Source: Bacillus sp. FJAT-29937 (GTDB taxonomy: Bacteria > Bacillota > Bacilli > Bacillales > Cytobacillaceae). From it: 64,000 bases of DNA. Both the position numbers and the translations under genes were made by a program. The stretch covers positions 1 to 64,000 of the forward strand of contig NZ_LMAS01000007.1 in NCBI RefSeq assembly GCF_001509555.1. The letters are read 5' to 3'. Positions 25,175 to 33,026 of the stretch are shown piece by piece. Each line of letters begins with the position of its first letter. Position 1 is the stretch's first letter. The notes beneath the pieces were generated by a model, which had not been told where the DNA came from, did not search any database, and worked only from the letters and a program-made list of their open reading frames with translations.

Positions 25175-25510
25175 GTGTCGAGAGTAGATAAGGTATGGGA
25201 CCAGATCATGGAATTTCCAGAACCAAATAATGACCGGATGTTAACTATTTTTAATGAGTTGATTTTTTCTTCTAAAACTAAATTTAAGGATATAAGGGAT
25301 TTAGTAGAGAGAGTGGATTTGGAAACGTTTCGTTTAGCCATTCATGAAATAGAATCAATCCCTCCTATGGAGGTTTCTGAAGAAGAGGATGAAGATGAAT
25401 CCAGATACTCTCTATATGGTAATTATTTTAGAGAGCGATATCTAATGCCTAACATTATGGAGATAATTTGGGGAAAAGCTAAACCCAAAAATAAAAAAAA
25501 CTTTTTTTAA
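25175..25510 (+). CDS. Hypothetical acidic protein (111 aa)
   Basis: GTG start at 25175 behind TTTGGAGGGATC; a longer frame starting at 25112 would run through the terminator. Unrecognised helical protein with the acidic run EVSEEEDEDES. It lies next to the ubiquitin-like cassette and ends in AAACTTTTTTTAAGGAG, the ribosome binding site of the next gene. Confidence 0.6.
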   Translation: MSRVDKVWDQIMEFPEPNNDRMLTIFNELIFSSKTKFKDIRDLVERVDLETFRLAIHEIESIPPMEVSEEEDEDESRYSLYGNYFRERYLMPNIMEIIWGKAKPKNKKNFF

Positions 25511-25523
25511 GGAGAGTTATTAA

Positions 25524-26066
25524 ATGAGTTTTATAAGTGAGGCAGATAAAGAGCTATATATTAGAACCATTGATACTGTAATTCAGGCAAAAATATTATT
25601 GGAAAAGCGCGGTCTTTATCCTAATGAATTGGAATTCTATAACTATACCAATCCATATTTCACCTCCACAGACGAGGGCTTAGATCCTTTCTTAAAAATA
25701 CTTGAGTTAGGAACAGGTTGGGTTACTAACGGTGAAACTAATATAAATAATTCTGGAAATGTAATTCAAATTTTACATATTCCAGAACTGAGTGTTCTTT
25801 TCGATTTGATGGCAACCTTTACTGAAAAACAGGCCGATTTTTTTAATGACACGATCGAAAATATGAAAACCTTCACTGAAGACGAAATTGGTTATGCTGA
25901 AATCAAACTCATTTTCGGTACGGATGGAAATGTTGCGTTATATTCGGAGTATTTCTCGGGAGGTTTAAGTGGTTTTTTGGAAAAGTTGTTGGATTTCCAA
26001 GATCAATTAAAAAATCTGTTAAGTGAAGTTAATTCTCAGAAACTTAAGAATGAGGTGGCAGCTTAA
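25524..26066 (+). CDS. Hypothetical protein next to the E2-like gene (180 aa)
   Basis: Unrecognised mixed alpha/beta protein. Its stop codon is immediately followed by the ATG of the E2-like gene, so the two are almost certainly co-translated. By position it could be the equivalent of an accessory PRTRC protein (E or F), but I see no sequence signature that proves it. Confidence 0.6.
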   Translation: MSFISEADKELYIRTIDTVIQAKILLEKRGLYPNELEFYNYTNPYFTSTDEGLDPFLKILELGTGWVTNGETNINNSGNVIQILHIPELSVLFDLMATFTEKQADFFNDTIENMKTFTEDEIGYAEIKLIFGTDGNVALYSEYFSGGLSGFLEKLLDFQDQLKNLLSEVNSQKLKNEVAA

Positions 26067-27167
26067 ATGACAAATTCATTAGTTGTTACATTAGAAAACG
26101 ATAATTTTGTACAGGTACAAAAAATAGAAAATGGATTACCTACTGGTAAGAGAAAGCTACTTACAGATGACTTTTTAATTTGTATGTTAGGTTTAATGGA
26201 AGATAAGGAACTTCTAAGTTTCTTAATGACAAAGGATTTTATTGAAACCATTAAAACATATATGGAAGATGGAGAAGATGACGAGATATTTAACAATATC
26301 ATGCAAATAGTATTAGACCGGGTAGAGAAAGAAACTGAACTGCTTGAAAATGAGCCTTTATATGTAGAGCTGCTAATTCAATTGCTTGAAAAGGTTGACA
26401 TTCAAAAAGTGAAAGTAGGCTCGATGGAGAAAATTCTTGAATCTGTATTTAAAAAAGTGGAACATTTAAATGATGATGTGACAATCTTTCAGAAACTTTT
26501 ATTATTGCTGTTGGAAAAGGGGCAGGTATCATCTGAATTAAAAACGCCAGTTATTTCAAAAATATTAAATGTTGCTACAAAAAAAGCTCTTTCAACTGAG
26601 AATCAAGAAGAGTTGCTCCTTTTATTGGAAGCAATACTAGAAAAAGCGGATGGGAAATTGGTTGAGAAAACACTATCAAAGAGTAACCCAGATAGAGTTA
26701 TATATAATGGGTTTATGCCGAAAAATATTGTTTATTATGCTAAGACGTTTAGTAGTGAAGTAGTGGTCATTGACGTTCCAAAGGGGCGGCATAATATTAA
26801 GTACCACGATGTTCAGTATAAGGATGTGGGACATCCAAGATTACTATTTATCTTTAATGTTAAAGAAGGAAGGATAAGGTCCATTCGTATAGTTGCCGTA
26901 AAGGATAAAATTCTTTCTGAAAACACACAACTTTACCGTTATCCTTATTCAAATGTTCACGATTCGGGGGGAGTTTGTTGGAGTTATAGCCAATATCATA
27001 TTGATCAATTAGAAAAATTGCAGCATATTCCATATATCTTTCTTAGTACACCAAACAATTCACATTTAAGTGATAATGTAAGAGAAACGTATGCTAGGTT
27101 TGAAAAAAATGATTTTGATGATGAGATATTAAGACCAATGGATTTAACATTTAGACAGATTGTTTAA
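26067..27167 (+). CDS. E2-like protein, PRTRC system protein B type
   Basis: The C-terminal 150 residues look like the prokaryotic E2 family found in PRTRC cassettes: a beta-rich part (NIVYYAKTFSSEVVVIDVPK, HPRLLFIFNVKEGRIRSIRI) and then YRYPYSNVHDSGGVCWSYSQ with Cys304. This last stretch parallels the 'HPNV..G.VCL' active-site region of ubiquitin-conjugating enzymes. The N-terminal 200 residues are an all-helical extension. The Ubl, JAB and E1 genes lie 1-2 kb downstream. Expected role: accept an activated Ubl thioester on Cys304. Target unknown. Confidence 0.72.
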   Translation: MTNSLVVTLENDNFVQVQKIENGLPTGKRKLLTDDFLICMLGLMEDKELLSFLMTKDFIETIKTYMEDGEDDEIFNNIMQIVLDRVEKETELLENEPLYVELLIQLLEKVDIQKVKVGSMEKILESVFKKVEHLNDDVTIFQKLLLLLLEKGQVSSELKTPVISKILNVATKKALSTENQEELLLLLEAILEKADGKLVEKTLSKSNPDRVIYNGFMPKNIVYYAKTFSSEVVVIDVPKGRHNIKYHDVQYKDVGHPRLLFIFNVKEGRIRSIRIVAVKDKILSENTQLYRYPYSNVHDSGGVCWSYSQYHIDQLEKLQHIPYIFLSTPNNSHLSDNVRETYARFEKNDFDDEILRPMDLTFRQIV

Positions 27168-27190
27168 AGAAGTTAATCAGTTGCATTAAT

Positions 27191-27238
27191 AAGAGCATGT
27201 TTTGATCAAAGTTTTTTGTCAAAACATGCTCTTTCTTT
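27191..27238 (+). terminator. Strong terminator
   Basis: AGAGCATGTTTTG and CAAAACATGCTCT form a 13-bp stem, followed by TTCTTT. Confidence 0.85.
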
Positions 27239-27379
27239 ATATATCAAGGATTTTGGTGATATTTTTGAGGGCTGACTTTGACTGTTAACTGTATTAGTTT
27301 TTGATATTTCGACTGAAAATTTCCAAAATACGAAAATTAACTTTATAATAAAATCAATTAAAAATGCGAGGTGTACATA

Positions 27380-27733
27380 ATGGGTTTTGATAGATACCAA
27401 GTTGCAAAAGAAAAACTTGAAAAAGCACAAAACGGGAATTCGCAAGGTGTTTTAATGGCATTTACAGTAAACACATTAGAAGACCAAAGAGTTTGTTCCG
27501 ATTGTTTAAAATTTGAAGGCTATACCGCAAATGTGTCAGAGGCAGTTATAGGAAAAAATCACCCTCCTTTTCATGATGATTGTCGCTGTTTTGCTACATA
27601 CAGCATAGAAGGTATAAGGAAACAAGAACCTAAAACAAAAGAAATACCAGTAAAAGAAGTAGATATGCAAACAAAAGAAGAACCTCGAAAAAAATCATTA
27701 GCTATGTTAATCAAAGAAAAATTCAAAAGGTAA
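27380..27733 (+). CDS. Small protein with phage MuF-like C-terminal motif
   Basis: ATG at 27380. The centre reads VNTLEDQRVCSDCLKFEG followed by HPPFHDDCRCFATYS. This is the C..C...HxxCRC signature at the end of Mu gpF/SPP1 gp7-type minor head proteins, where it probably binds metal. Here it is a stand-alone 117-aa protein with no capsid genes around. The C-terminal third is lysine/glutamate-rich. It may be a domestication of the motif; function unknown. Confidence 0.55.
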   Translation: MGFDRYQVAKEKLEKAQNGNSQGVLMAFTVNTLEDQRVCSDCLKFEGYTANVSEAVIGKNHPPFHDDCRCFATYSIEGIRKQEPKTKEIPVKEVDMQTKEEPRKKSLAMLIKEKFKR

Positions 27734-27743
27734 CTGTAGCAGA

Positions 27744-27773
27744 GGATAGTCTTTTACTATCCTTTTTTTATTT
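27744..27773 (+). terminator. Terminator
   Basis: GAGGATAGT and ACTATCCTTTTTTT form a short stem with a U-run. Confidence 0.75.
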
Positions 27774-27951
27774 AATGTAACAAAAGAGATAAAAGCTTAC
27801 GCAAAAAAATGATATATTAAGTGGAATTGACCATTCTCATTAAAATACAAGATTGTGAAATTAAATATTTTAATCACACTTTGGCAGGCTATTTTTTGTC
27901 GCTATTATTTATCTTAAATATTCAATAATAGGTAAAGTTTTTATTATTTTA

Positions 27952-28131
27952 TGTTATAATAGTCACATAATAAATTATTTAATTTACTCAACCCATGCGG
28001 GATGACGTTTATCTTTATTTAAAGCACTTTTACAAAAGTGATTGACTCTTAATCTGCTAATTTCGGCAGCGTCGATGACTTTTGTGAGGGTGCTTTTTGC
28101 ATTTTCAAAAACTTTTTAAGGAGTGTTTTAC
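27952..28131 (+). promoter_or_regulatory. Shared 5' leader module, copy 5 (ubiquitin-like operon)
   Basis: Extended -10 TGTTATAAT ends at 27960. ACCCATGCGGGA is at 27991-28002. The terminator (AAAGCACTTTTACAAAAG with CTTTTGTGAGGGTGCTTTTT) spans 28021-28099 with an inner hairpin. AAAAACTTTTTAAGGAG precedes the ATG at 28132. Confidence 0.8.
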
Positions 28132-28491
28132 ATGGAAGAAAGTTTATCTATTTTTGATTTAGGAGTAAAAGATGTTGAGAAGAAGGAAGTTACTGTTCCT
28201 TCAAAAGCGGTATCTAAAACAGCAAGTCCGAAACCCGCTCCTAAGCCAAAAGAAGAAGTAAAGGTAACTGATGAGTGGACTATTCACTTTGCCACAGAAT
28301 CATTTAATGTTTCTGATTTTGTGGATGAGATCCCAGAAGAAGGAGTTACTTTGGAAGTTCTAAGAGCTGAGATGGAAAAAGTGTACTTCCAATTCACCGC
28401 AACTAGAACGAAATGGGATATCGACAAAGATAACAAACGATTATTTCCAGATGCAACAGGAGCGGCAAAGGGGGCCATTAGATGTCCTTAA
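28132..28491 (+). CDS. Ubiquitin-like protein, PRTRC system protein C type
   Basis: A 119-aa protein in three parts. First, MEESLSIFDLG, which resembles a clamp-binding peptide. Second, a Pro/Lys-rich linker. Third, an approximately 70-residue domain (VTDEWTIHFATESFNVSDFV, EEGVTLEVLRAEMEKVYFQF, LFPDATGAAKG) that fits PRTRC protein C, a beta-grasp ubiquitin-like family that typically ends in GTKG. Here AAKG is followed by AIRCP, so a C-terminal trim by the adjacent JAB protease would be needed to expose the glycine. The gene overlaps the JAB gene by 10 bp. Confidence 0.65.
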   Translation: MEESLSIFDLGVKDVEKKEVTVPSKAVSKTASPKPAPKPKEEVKVTDEWTIHFATESFNVSDFVDEIPEEGVTLEVLRAEMEKVYFQFTATRTKWDIDKDNKRLFPDATGAAKGAIRCP

Positions 28492-29129
28492 TCTCTTACC
28501 ATTGGCGAGTTAAGGATTTCCTTGATTCAAAGAAAAAAGGAATATCTTATGTAGCTTCAGCGGATGGACAGATTTATGAGGTTAGAGATTCAGAAATTGG
28601 AAGAATGGTAGCAAAACCTACTAAGATTCAAACATTGGATTCAGTGGAAGTCGGATTTCAATTTCGCCTTCCGAAAATTCCAGAATCTATCTTTCATCAA
28701 ATCTACTCATTTTTTAAGTATTATTGTGACTTATCAGATGTAGAAGTGATGCTGCAGTTGTTTTTTGATAAAGAAACAAAACAGTATTTTTTAGAGTGCC
28801 CGGTCCAGCATGTGTCGAAGACGCGGGTAAACGCTCAAGAAGATATAAGATTTTTAGGAAGAAATAGTCTCAGATATATACAAGTAGCTCAATTTCATTC
28901 GCACAATAGTATGAGTGCCTATTTTTCAGAAGTAGATGATTTAGATGAAAAGGCATATATGATCTATGGCGTATTTGGGTTGTTGAATCAAGATAGGCCA
29001 TCTGTCAGATTTAGAGTAAAAGCGAATGACACCTATCTGTACCTTAACGGAGAGGACATATTTGAAAGTCTCAGTTTCCAGAAAATAAATTTTCCTCGCG
29101 AATGGGTAGAGCGTGTAATTTCTAAATAA
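28482..29129 (+). CDS. JAB/JAMM metalloprotease-like protein, PRTRC system protein A type
   Basis: The 215-aa protein contains a perfect JAMM zinc motif: H139-S-H141 then seven residues, S149 and D152 (in FHSHNSMSAYFSEVDD). JAMM enzymes cut isopeptide or C-terminal peptide bonds of ubiquitin-like proteins. The N-terminal half is a separate beta-rich domain. It starts inside the Ubl gene and is followed by the E1-like gene, so a processing or deconjugating role for the neighbouring Ubl is well supported by context. Confidence 0.82.
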   Translation: MSLISYHWRVKDFLDSKKKGISYVASADGQIYEVRDSEIGRMVAKPTKIQTLDSVEVGFQFRLPKIPESIFHQIYSFFKYYCDLSDVEVMLQLFFDKETKQYFLECPVQHVSKTRVNAQEDIRFLGRNSLRYIQVAQFHSHNSMSAYFSEVDDLDEKAYMIYGVFGLLNQDRPSVRFRVKANDTYLYLNGEDIFESLSFQKINFPREWVERVISK

Positions 29130-29130
29130 A

Positions 29131-29166
29131 AGATGAGAAGGGGAGCACGCTCCTCTTCTTTTTTTA
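29131..29166 (+). terminator. Intercistronic terminator before the E1-like gene
   Basis: AGAAGGGGAGC and GCTCCTCTTCT form the stem followed by TTTTTTT; the T-run runs into TTAAGGAGAG of the next gene. Partial read-through would tune E1 and DnaX against Ubl and JAB. Confidence 0.75.
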
Positions 29167-29181
29167 AGGAGAGAGTCAAAC

Positions 29182-30069
29182 ATGGGATTAAAAGTTTATG
29201 AGGATGAAAAAAAACCATATTTTCATATAGTGATACTTGGAACCGGAGCGAATGGCAGCCATTTTTTTCGGTCTTTATGCCAAGATATTGCTACATATTA
29301 TGGTACGAAGGGTTCGGTATATTCCAATGCTTATCCGTTCCACTTTGAAATCTATTTAGTAGATGAAGATAAAGTTGAATCTAAAAATCTACGAAACCAG
29401 TTATTTGATCAAGACGATATTGGAGAATATAAAGTGGAAGCTTTAAGGGAGAGATACGGGGAGCATTATAGTATTCCAGTAAAATCTGTTCCTAAGTATA
29501 TCACAGAGCTTGAATCACTTCAAAAATTATTTGATGTAAAGGAATATCCAAATTGCATTCCTGTACTTTGTGGAATGGTCGATAATAACCGGACTAGGCA
29601 GCTGATGGATGAATTCTTCCACAGTGAATACTTAGAAGATTTAATCTATATAGATGCCGGCGTTGAAGGGGTTTTCATGGTCCCTGGTAAGACGGAAAAG
29701 GAGTTTACTCCAGAGGAAGAGAAAATTGCAGACCGTTCAGGGTTTTCTGGCCAAATTGTAGTGGGTTACAAGAAAAAGGGGCAGGTATGGTTAAATCCAA
29801 TTGGACGGGTGTATGGAGATATTTTAGCGGATGAGGAGTCTGTGTTCCCAGGACAATCTTGTGGAGAGGCTATCTTTAATAATCCTCAACGCTGTGCAAC
29901 GAATAAGTTTGCAGCTCAAATCGCTAATAACATCATGAATAACTTATTCCATTCAAGAGAAATAGATATTCACAAAGTAGATTTTAATGCGCGAGTATGT
30001 GGGGCAAATCCCGTATATGTACCCAAAGCAATTGAGCGGGAATATAAAGAGTTTTTAAATACGATTTAA
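29182..30069 (+). CDS. ThiF/E1-like Ubl-activating enzyme, PRTRC ThiF type
   Basis: A 295-aa single-domain adenylating enzyme: IVILGTGANGSHFFR with the nucleotide-binding GxGxxG at residues 20-25, then FEIYLVDEDKVESKNLRNQL and FDQDDIGEYKVEAL, the usual D-x-D...N-L-R-Q...K pattern of the E1 superfamily. Candidate catalytic cysteines lie in GQSCGEAIF and QRCATNKF. It would adenylate the Ubl C terminus and pass it to the E2-like Cys304. The same transcript continues into dnaX. Confidence 0.88.
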   Translation: MGLKVYEDEKKPYFHIVILGTGANGSHFFRSLCQDIATYYGTKGSVYSNAYPFHFEIYLVDEDKVESKNLRNQLFDQDDIGEYKVEALRERYGEHYSIPVKSVPKYITELESLQKLFDVKEYPNCIPVLCGMVDNNRTRQLMDEFFHSEYLEDLIYIDAGVEGVFMVPGKTEKEFTPEEEKIADRSGFSGQIVVGYKKKGQVWLNPIGRVYGDILADEESVFPGQSCGEAIFNNPQRCATNKFAAQIANNIMNNLFHSREIDIHKVDFNARVCGANPVYVPKAIEREYKEFLNTI

Positions 30070-30081
30070 GGAGTGTTGGAA

Positions 30082-32055
30082 ATGGCTCACTTAGCCCTTT
30101 ATAGAAAATATAGACCTAATGGTTTTGGACATTTGTTAGGCCAAGAACATATTAAAAGGACATTATTAAATGCAATTAATCAGGATTCCATTTCACACGC
30201 TTACCTCTTTTCCGGGCCACGTGGTACAGGAAAAACGAGTTCAGCTAAATTATTTGCAAAGGCTGTTAGCTGCTCACAAGCAGTAAATGGTGAGCCTTGT
30301 GGGAAATGTGATACTTGTTCTGAAAGTAATCCTGACATTATTGAGATCGATGCAGCTTCTAATAACGGAGTGGATGAAATTCGAGATTTAAGGGACAAGA
30401 TTGGTTATACGCCTGTATACGGTAAGTATAAGGTTTATATTATCGACGAAGTGCATATGCTCACTATTGGCGCCTTTAACGCATTACTAAAGACGTTAGA
30501 AGAGCCGCCAAAGCACGCTATTTTTATCTTAGCAACTACGGAACCGCATAAAATACCTCTTACTATTCTTTCTAGATTGCAAAGGTATGATTTTAAAAGA
30601 ATCCCAGATAAGGTAATCGTTGAAAGAATGAAATATATTATCAAACAGGAGAATGTCGAGGTAGAAGAATCCGCTCTTGAAATAATCGCAAGGGTTGCTC
30701 AAGGTGGAATGCGTGACGCCTTAAGTTTATTGGACCAGGCGCTAGCTCATGCAGATGGTAAGGTAATTGTACAGGATATCATCGAACTAACGGGAACTGT
30801 TGATTTGTCCAAGATTAGTGATGTGATTCGAGCGATAGATACATGTGATACTTCATTTGTTTTAGATTTGCTTGATCAAATAGTTGAATCGGGCAAAGAG
30901 CCTAAGTTTTTCTTGGATGATTTACTAGCCTATTATCGCGATATTCTTGTTTACAGACGTGTAGGAGATAAAGCTAATTTGACAAAGGCTTTAACAGACC
31001 AGTCATTTAAAGAGGTTGCTAAATTGGTTAATGAGGAGCGAATTTATAGCATCATTGAGATTCTATCCAAATGCCAAAGTCAGATCAAATATAGTGGACA
31101 GGATAAAGTCATTTTAGAAGTTGCTTTAATTAAAGCTTGTACGGAGTCAAGTAAGCAAGATGAGCTGGCTGAACTCAGGAAAGAAATAGAAACATTAAAA
31201 GGAATGATGGCTACAGGCTTTGTACCACCAATTAAGGAAAACTCAGAAAAGGTTGAGGAAGTAAATGCGATTGAACCCCAAGTAGAAATTTGGACAGGAG
31301 CTCAAGAAGCAGACATATCCTTAGAAGAAATCTCGAGTATTTTCAAAGAGAAGGTGGAAAATAGTCCAATTGAACAGGAAATAGCTCATCGTGAGGAAAA
31401 AGAAGAAGTCGCTCAGGTGAAGGAATCGTTAAATCAAAATGTTGAAGAAGAAGCATTTAATCTTTTGGCACAAATTGAATCTGATTTAGCTCAAAGTAAT
31501 GCTGATAACACTTCTAATCAACCAGTTGAAGAAGTTACTGCTTCAGAATCTCAAAAAGAAGAACCTCGTGAAACTGAAACATTCTTGGATGTTATTCAAA
31601 AGGATATTGAAGAGGGAGCTGAATATATTCAATTTGCAGATGATGCACACCCGGCTCTCAGCGATCAATCACCGCCTCCACAACTAGAGGAGGAGGAGGC
31701 AATTCGAACTGATATCACTTCTGATAAACATAAAGCGGTTTTAGATGTTTTAAAGGTAGCGAAAAGGGAATATCGAATTGAGTATAAAGAGAAAAATGAT
31801 GAGATTCTTTCAACGCTAAAACAGGAACGTATGTCATTGATGACTTTATACCGCGAAGCTATGGTCGAAGCAATTAGTGACAATCATATTGTTGTTACTT
31901 ATAAAGCGAAACCTCAAATTAAGCTTCTTGAAAAAGTAATGAACAGAAGTATTGTTCAATCTGTATTAGAAGAAGTTCTTGGCCGTCACTTAGAATTAAT
32001 AGTCTTAGACGACAATGAGTGGCTTGCTATTAAAGAAATGTATAAAAGAACATGA
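30082..32055 (+). CDS. dnaX: DNA polymerase III clamp-loader subunit tau/gamma
   Basis: Typical AAA+ clamp loader: SGPRGTGKT (residues 44-52), zinc cysteines C64, C73, C76, C79, DIIEIDAASNNGVDEIR, YIIDEVHMLTIGAFNALLKT and the sensor TTEPHKIPLTILSR. The C-terminal region of about 280 residues is acidic and ends in a tau-like domain. The 657-aa length equals full-length DnaX. Start: ATG at 30082, eight nt after AAGGAG. It loads either of the plasmid's clamps. Co-transcription with the ubiquitin-like genes is unusual and suggests that those genes act on replication. Confidence 0.93.
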   Translation: MAHLALYRKYRPNGFGHLLGQEHIKRTLLNAINQDSISHAYLFSGPRGTGKTSSAKLFAKAVSCSQAVNGEPCGKCDTCSESNPDIIEIDAASNNGVDEIRDLRDKIGYTPVYGKYKVYIIDEVHMLTIGAFNALLKTLEEPPKHAIFILATTEPHKIPLTILSRLQRYDFKRIPDKVIVERMKYIIKQENVEVEESALEIIARVAQGGMRDALSLLDQALAHADGKVIVQDIIELTGTVDLSKISDVIRAIDTCDTSFVLDLLDQIVESGKEPKFFLDDLLAYYRDILVYRRVGDKANLTKALTDQSFKEVAKLVNEERIYSIIEILSKCQSQIKYSGQDKVILEVALIKACTESSKQDELAELRKEIETLKGMMATGFVPPIKENSEKVEEVNAIEPQVEIWTGAQEADISLEEISSIFKEKVENSPIEQEIAHREEKEEVAQVKESLNQNVEEEAFNLLAQIESDLAQSNADNTSNQPVEEVTASESQKEEPRETETFLDVIQKDIEEGAEYIQFADDAHPALSDQSPPPQLEEEEAIRTDITSDKHKAVLDVLKVAKREYRIEYKEKNDEILSTLKQERMSLMTLYREAMVEAISDNHIVVTYKAKPQIKLLEKVMNRSIVQSVLEEVLGRHLELIVLDDNEWLAIKEMYKRT

Positions 32056-32085
32056 TAATTTTTGTACATCTCAAAATAAATAATT

Positions 32086-32382
32086 TTGAGGGAGAGAATC
32101 AAACAAAGTACCTTAGAGTTTTATGCACGAGTAAGTAACTTGCTACTGAAGTGTGATAAAATTGATAATAATCAGATAGCGAAGGAGGAGTATATGTTAA
32201 AAATGACGGGTTGGAAAGATATTGATGAACTAATCATTAGCAGCCATAAATTGCGTGAAGAATGCAGTGAATTGGATAAGAGAATAGAACAAATCAATAA
32301 ATTTTCACCTATTAAGACATATAGACGGACTCCAGGGAAAACGAGGTTTATGGGTATTAAAAAACGGAATGTACTAAATTAA
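32086..32382 (+). CDS. Hypothetical protein downstream of dnaX (98 aa)
   Basis: Unrecognised, basic and helical, ending in TRFMGIKKRNVLN. The start is uncertain: the TTG at 32086 has no good ribosome binding site, while GAGGGAGAG lies just inside. It is followed by a terminator. Confidence 0.5.
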   Translation: MRERIKQSTLEFYARVSNLLLKCDKIDNNQIAKEEYMLKMTGWKDIDELIISSHKLREECSELDKRIEQINKFSPIKTYRRTPGKTRFMGIKKRNVLN

Positions 32383-32390
32383 TATTAAAG

Positions 32391-32427
32391 GGGAGAGTAG
32401 ATGAGTTTTCATTCTCTCCTCTTTTTT
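32391..32427 (+). terminator. Terminator of the E1/dnaX operon
   Basis: GGGGAGAG...ATGA and TCAT...CTCTCC pair around GTTT, followed by CTTTTTT. Confidence 0.75.
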
Positions 32428-32509
32428 ATAGATTGGATTGAAAACTTAAGAAGATTATCTTCAGAAATCAAATTTCGTTGTATACAAAGTAAATCACTTT
32501 TTAAAAAAA

Positions 32510-32683
32510 TTATTGATTATTATTATTTTGTTTATATATAAATGCATAACATTGAAGGGCAAGACCTGACAAGAAAACTAAAAAACACCATAAGGTATCA
32601 ATCTTATAGAATATCAATAAGAAAGTCGAAGCCATTATAAACCTACCTACCCATGAAATGATTTTGGCTTTTTTCATATTCAT
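32510..32683 (-). CDS. Small membrane protein (57 aa)
   Basis: The minus-strand frame starts MNMKKAKIISWVGRFIMAST with two hydrophobic segments (about 9-27 and 29-50) and the polar tail KQNNNNQ. The ribosome binding site AAAGGGGGTCC is very strong and well spaced. No family recognised. It lies alone between the dnaX operon and the holB leader, facing left. Confidence 0.65.
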   Translation of the reverse strand: MNMKKAKIISWVGRFIMASTFLLIFYKIDTLWCFLVFLSGLALQCYAFIYKQNNNNQ

Positions 32684-32795
32684 AGATGGACCCCCTTTTT
32701 CGTTAAGTTGTTTTAATTTTACTATTTTTTCTCAAAAACTTCGATTAGTTCGTTGATAGATTGTAGAAAACCACTATAAAGTTTGTATAAACATA

Positions 32796-32978
32796 TGCTA
32801 TAATTAAGTTGAATTTTTCTATTCTATTAATCTGACCCAAGCGGGACAGACATTTATTGATTAAAAAACACTTTTAGAAGTGAACGAATGTAACCAATTT
32901 GGTTCAAATTCATTCGTCCCTTTCTGAAAGTGTTTTTTTGTTATAACAACACTTTAAACTTTTTAAGGAGAGATGGAC
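32796..32978 (+). promoter_or_regulatory. Shared 5' leader module, copy 6 (holB operon)
   Basis: Extended -10 TGCTATAAT ends at 32804. ACCCAAGCGGGA is at 32835-32846. The terminator (AACACTTTTAGAAG with CTTTCTGAAAGTGTTTTTTT) contains a strong inner hairpin (GAACGAATG/CATTCGTCC). AAACTTTTTAAGGAG follows. Confidence 0.8.
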
Positions 32979-33026
32979 ATGAAAAAAATGAAGTTATCCT
33001 ACGTGAGTAAGGTGGTTGTATTATGA
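32979..33026 (+). CDS. 15-codon leader peptide coupled to holB
   Basis: The conserved ACTTTTTAAGGAGAG binding site serves a tiny frame, MKKMKLSYVSKVVVL, whose TGA overlaps the holB ATG (ATGA). holB itself has only a weak AAGGTGG. The short frame therefore probably delivers ribosomes to holB by translational coupling, rather than making a functional peptide. Confidence 0.55.
   Translation: MKKMKLSYVSKVVVL

Noticed and set aside
26067-30069. Canonical Bil (BilABCD) or CBASS type II operon
   Set aside because: Gene order, the separate position of the E2-like gene, absence of a cGAS-like nucleotidyltransferase or effector, and the PRTRC-like E2/Ubl features argue for a PRTRC-type cassette instead.
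32401-32541. 46-codon frame starting in the terminator at 32391
   Set aside because: Although GGGGAG precedes its ATG, both lie inside the terminator stem, and the frame overlaps the better-supported minus-strand gene.
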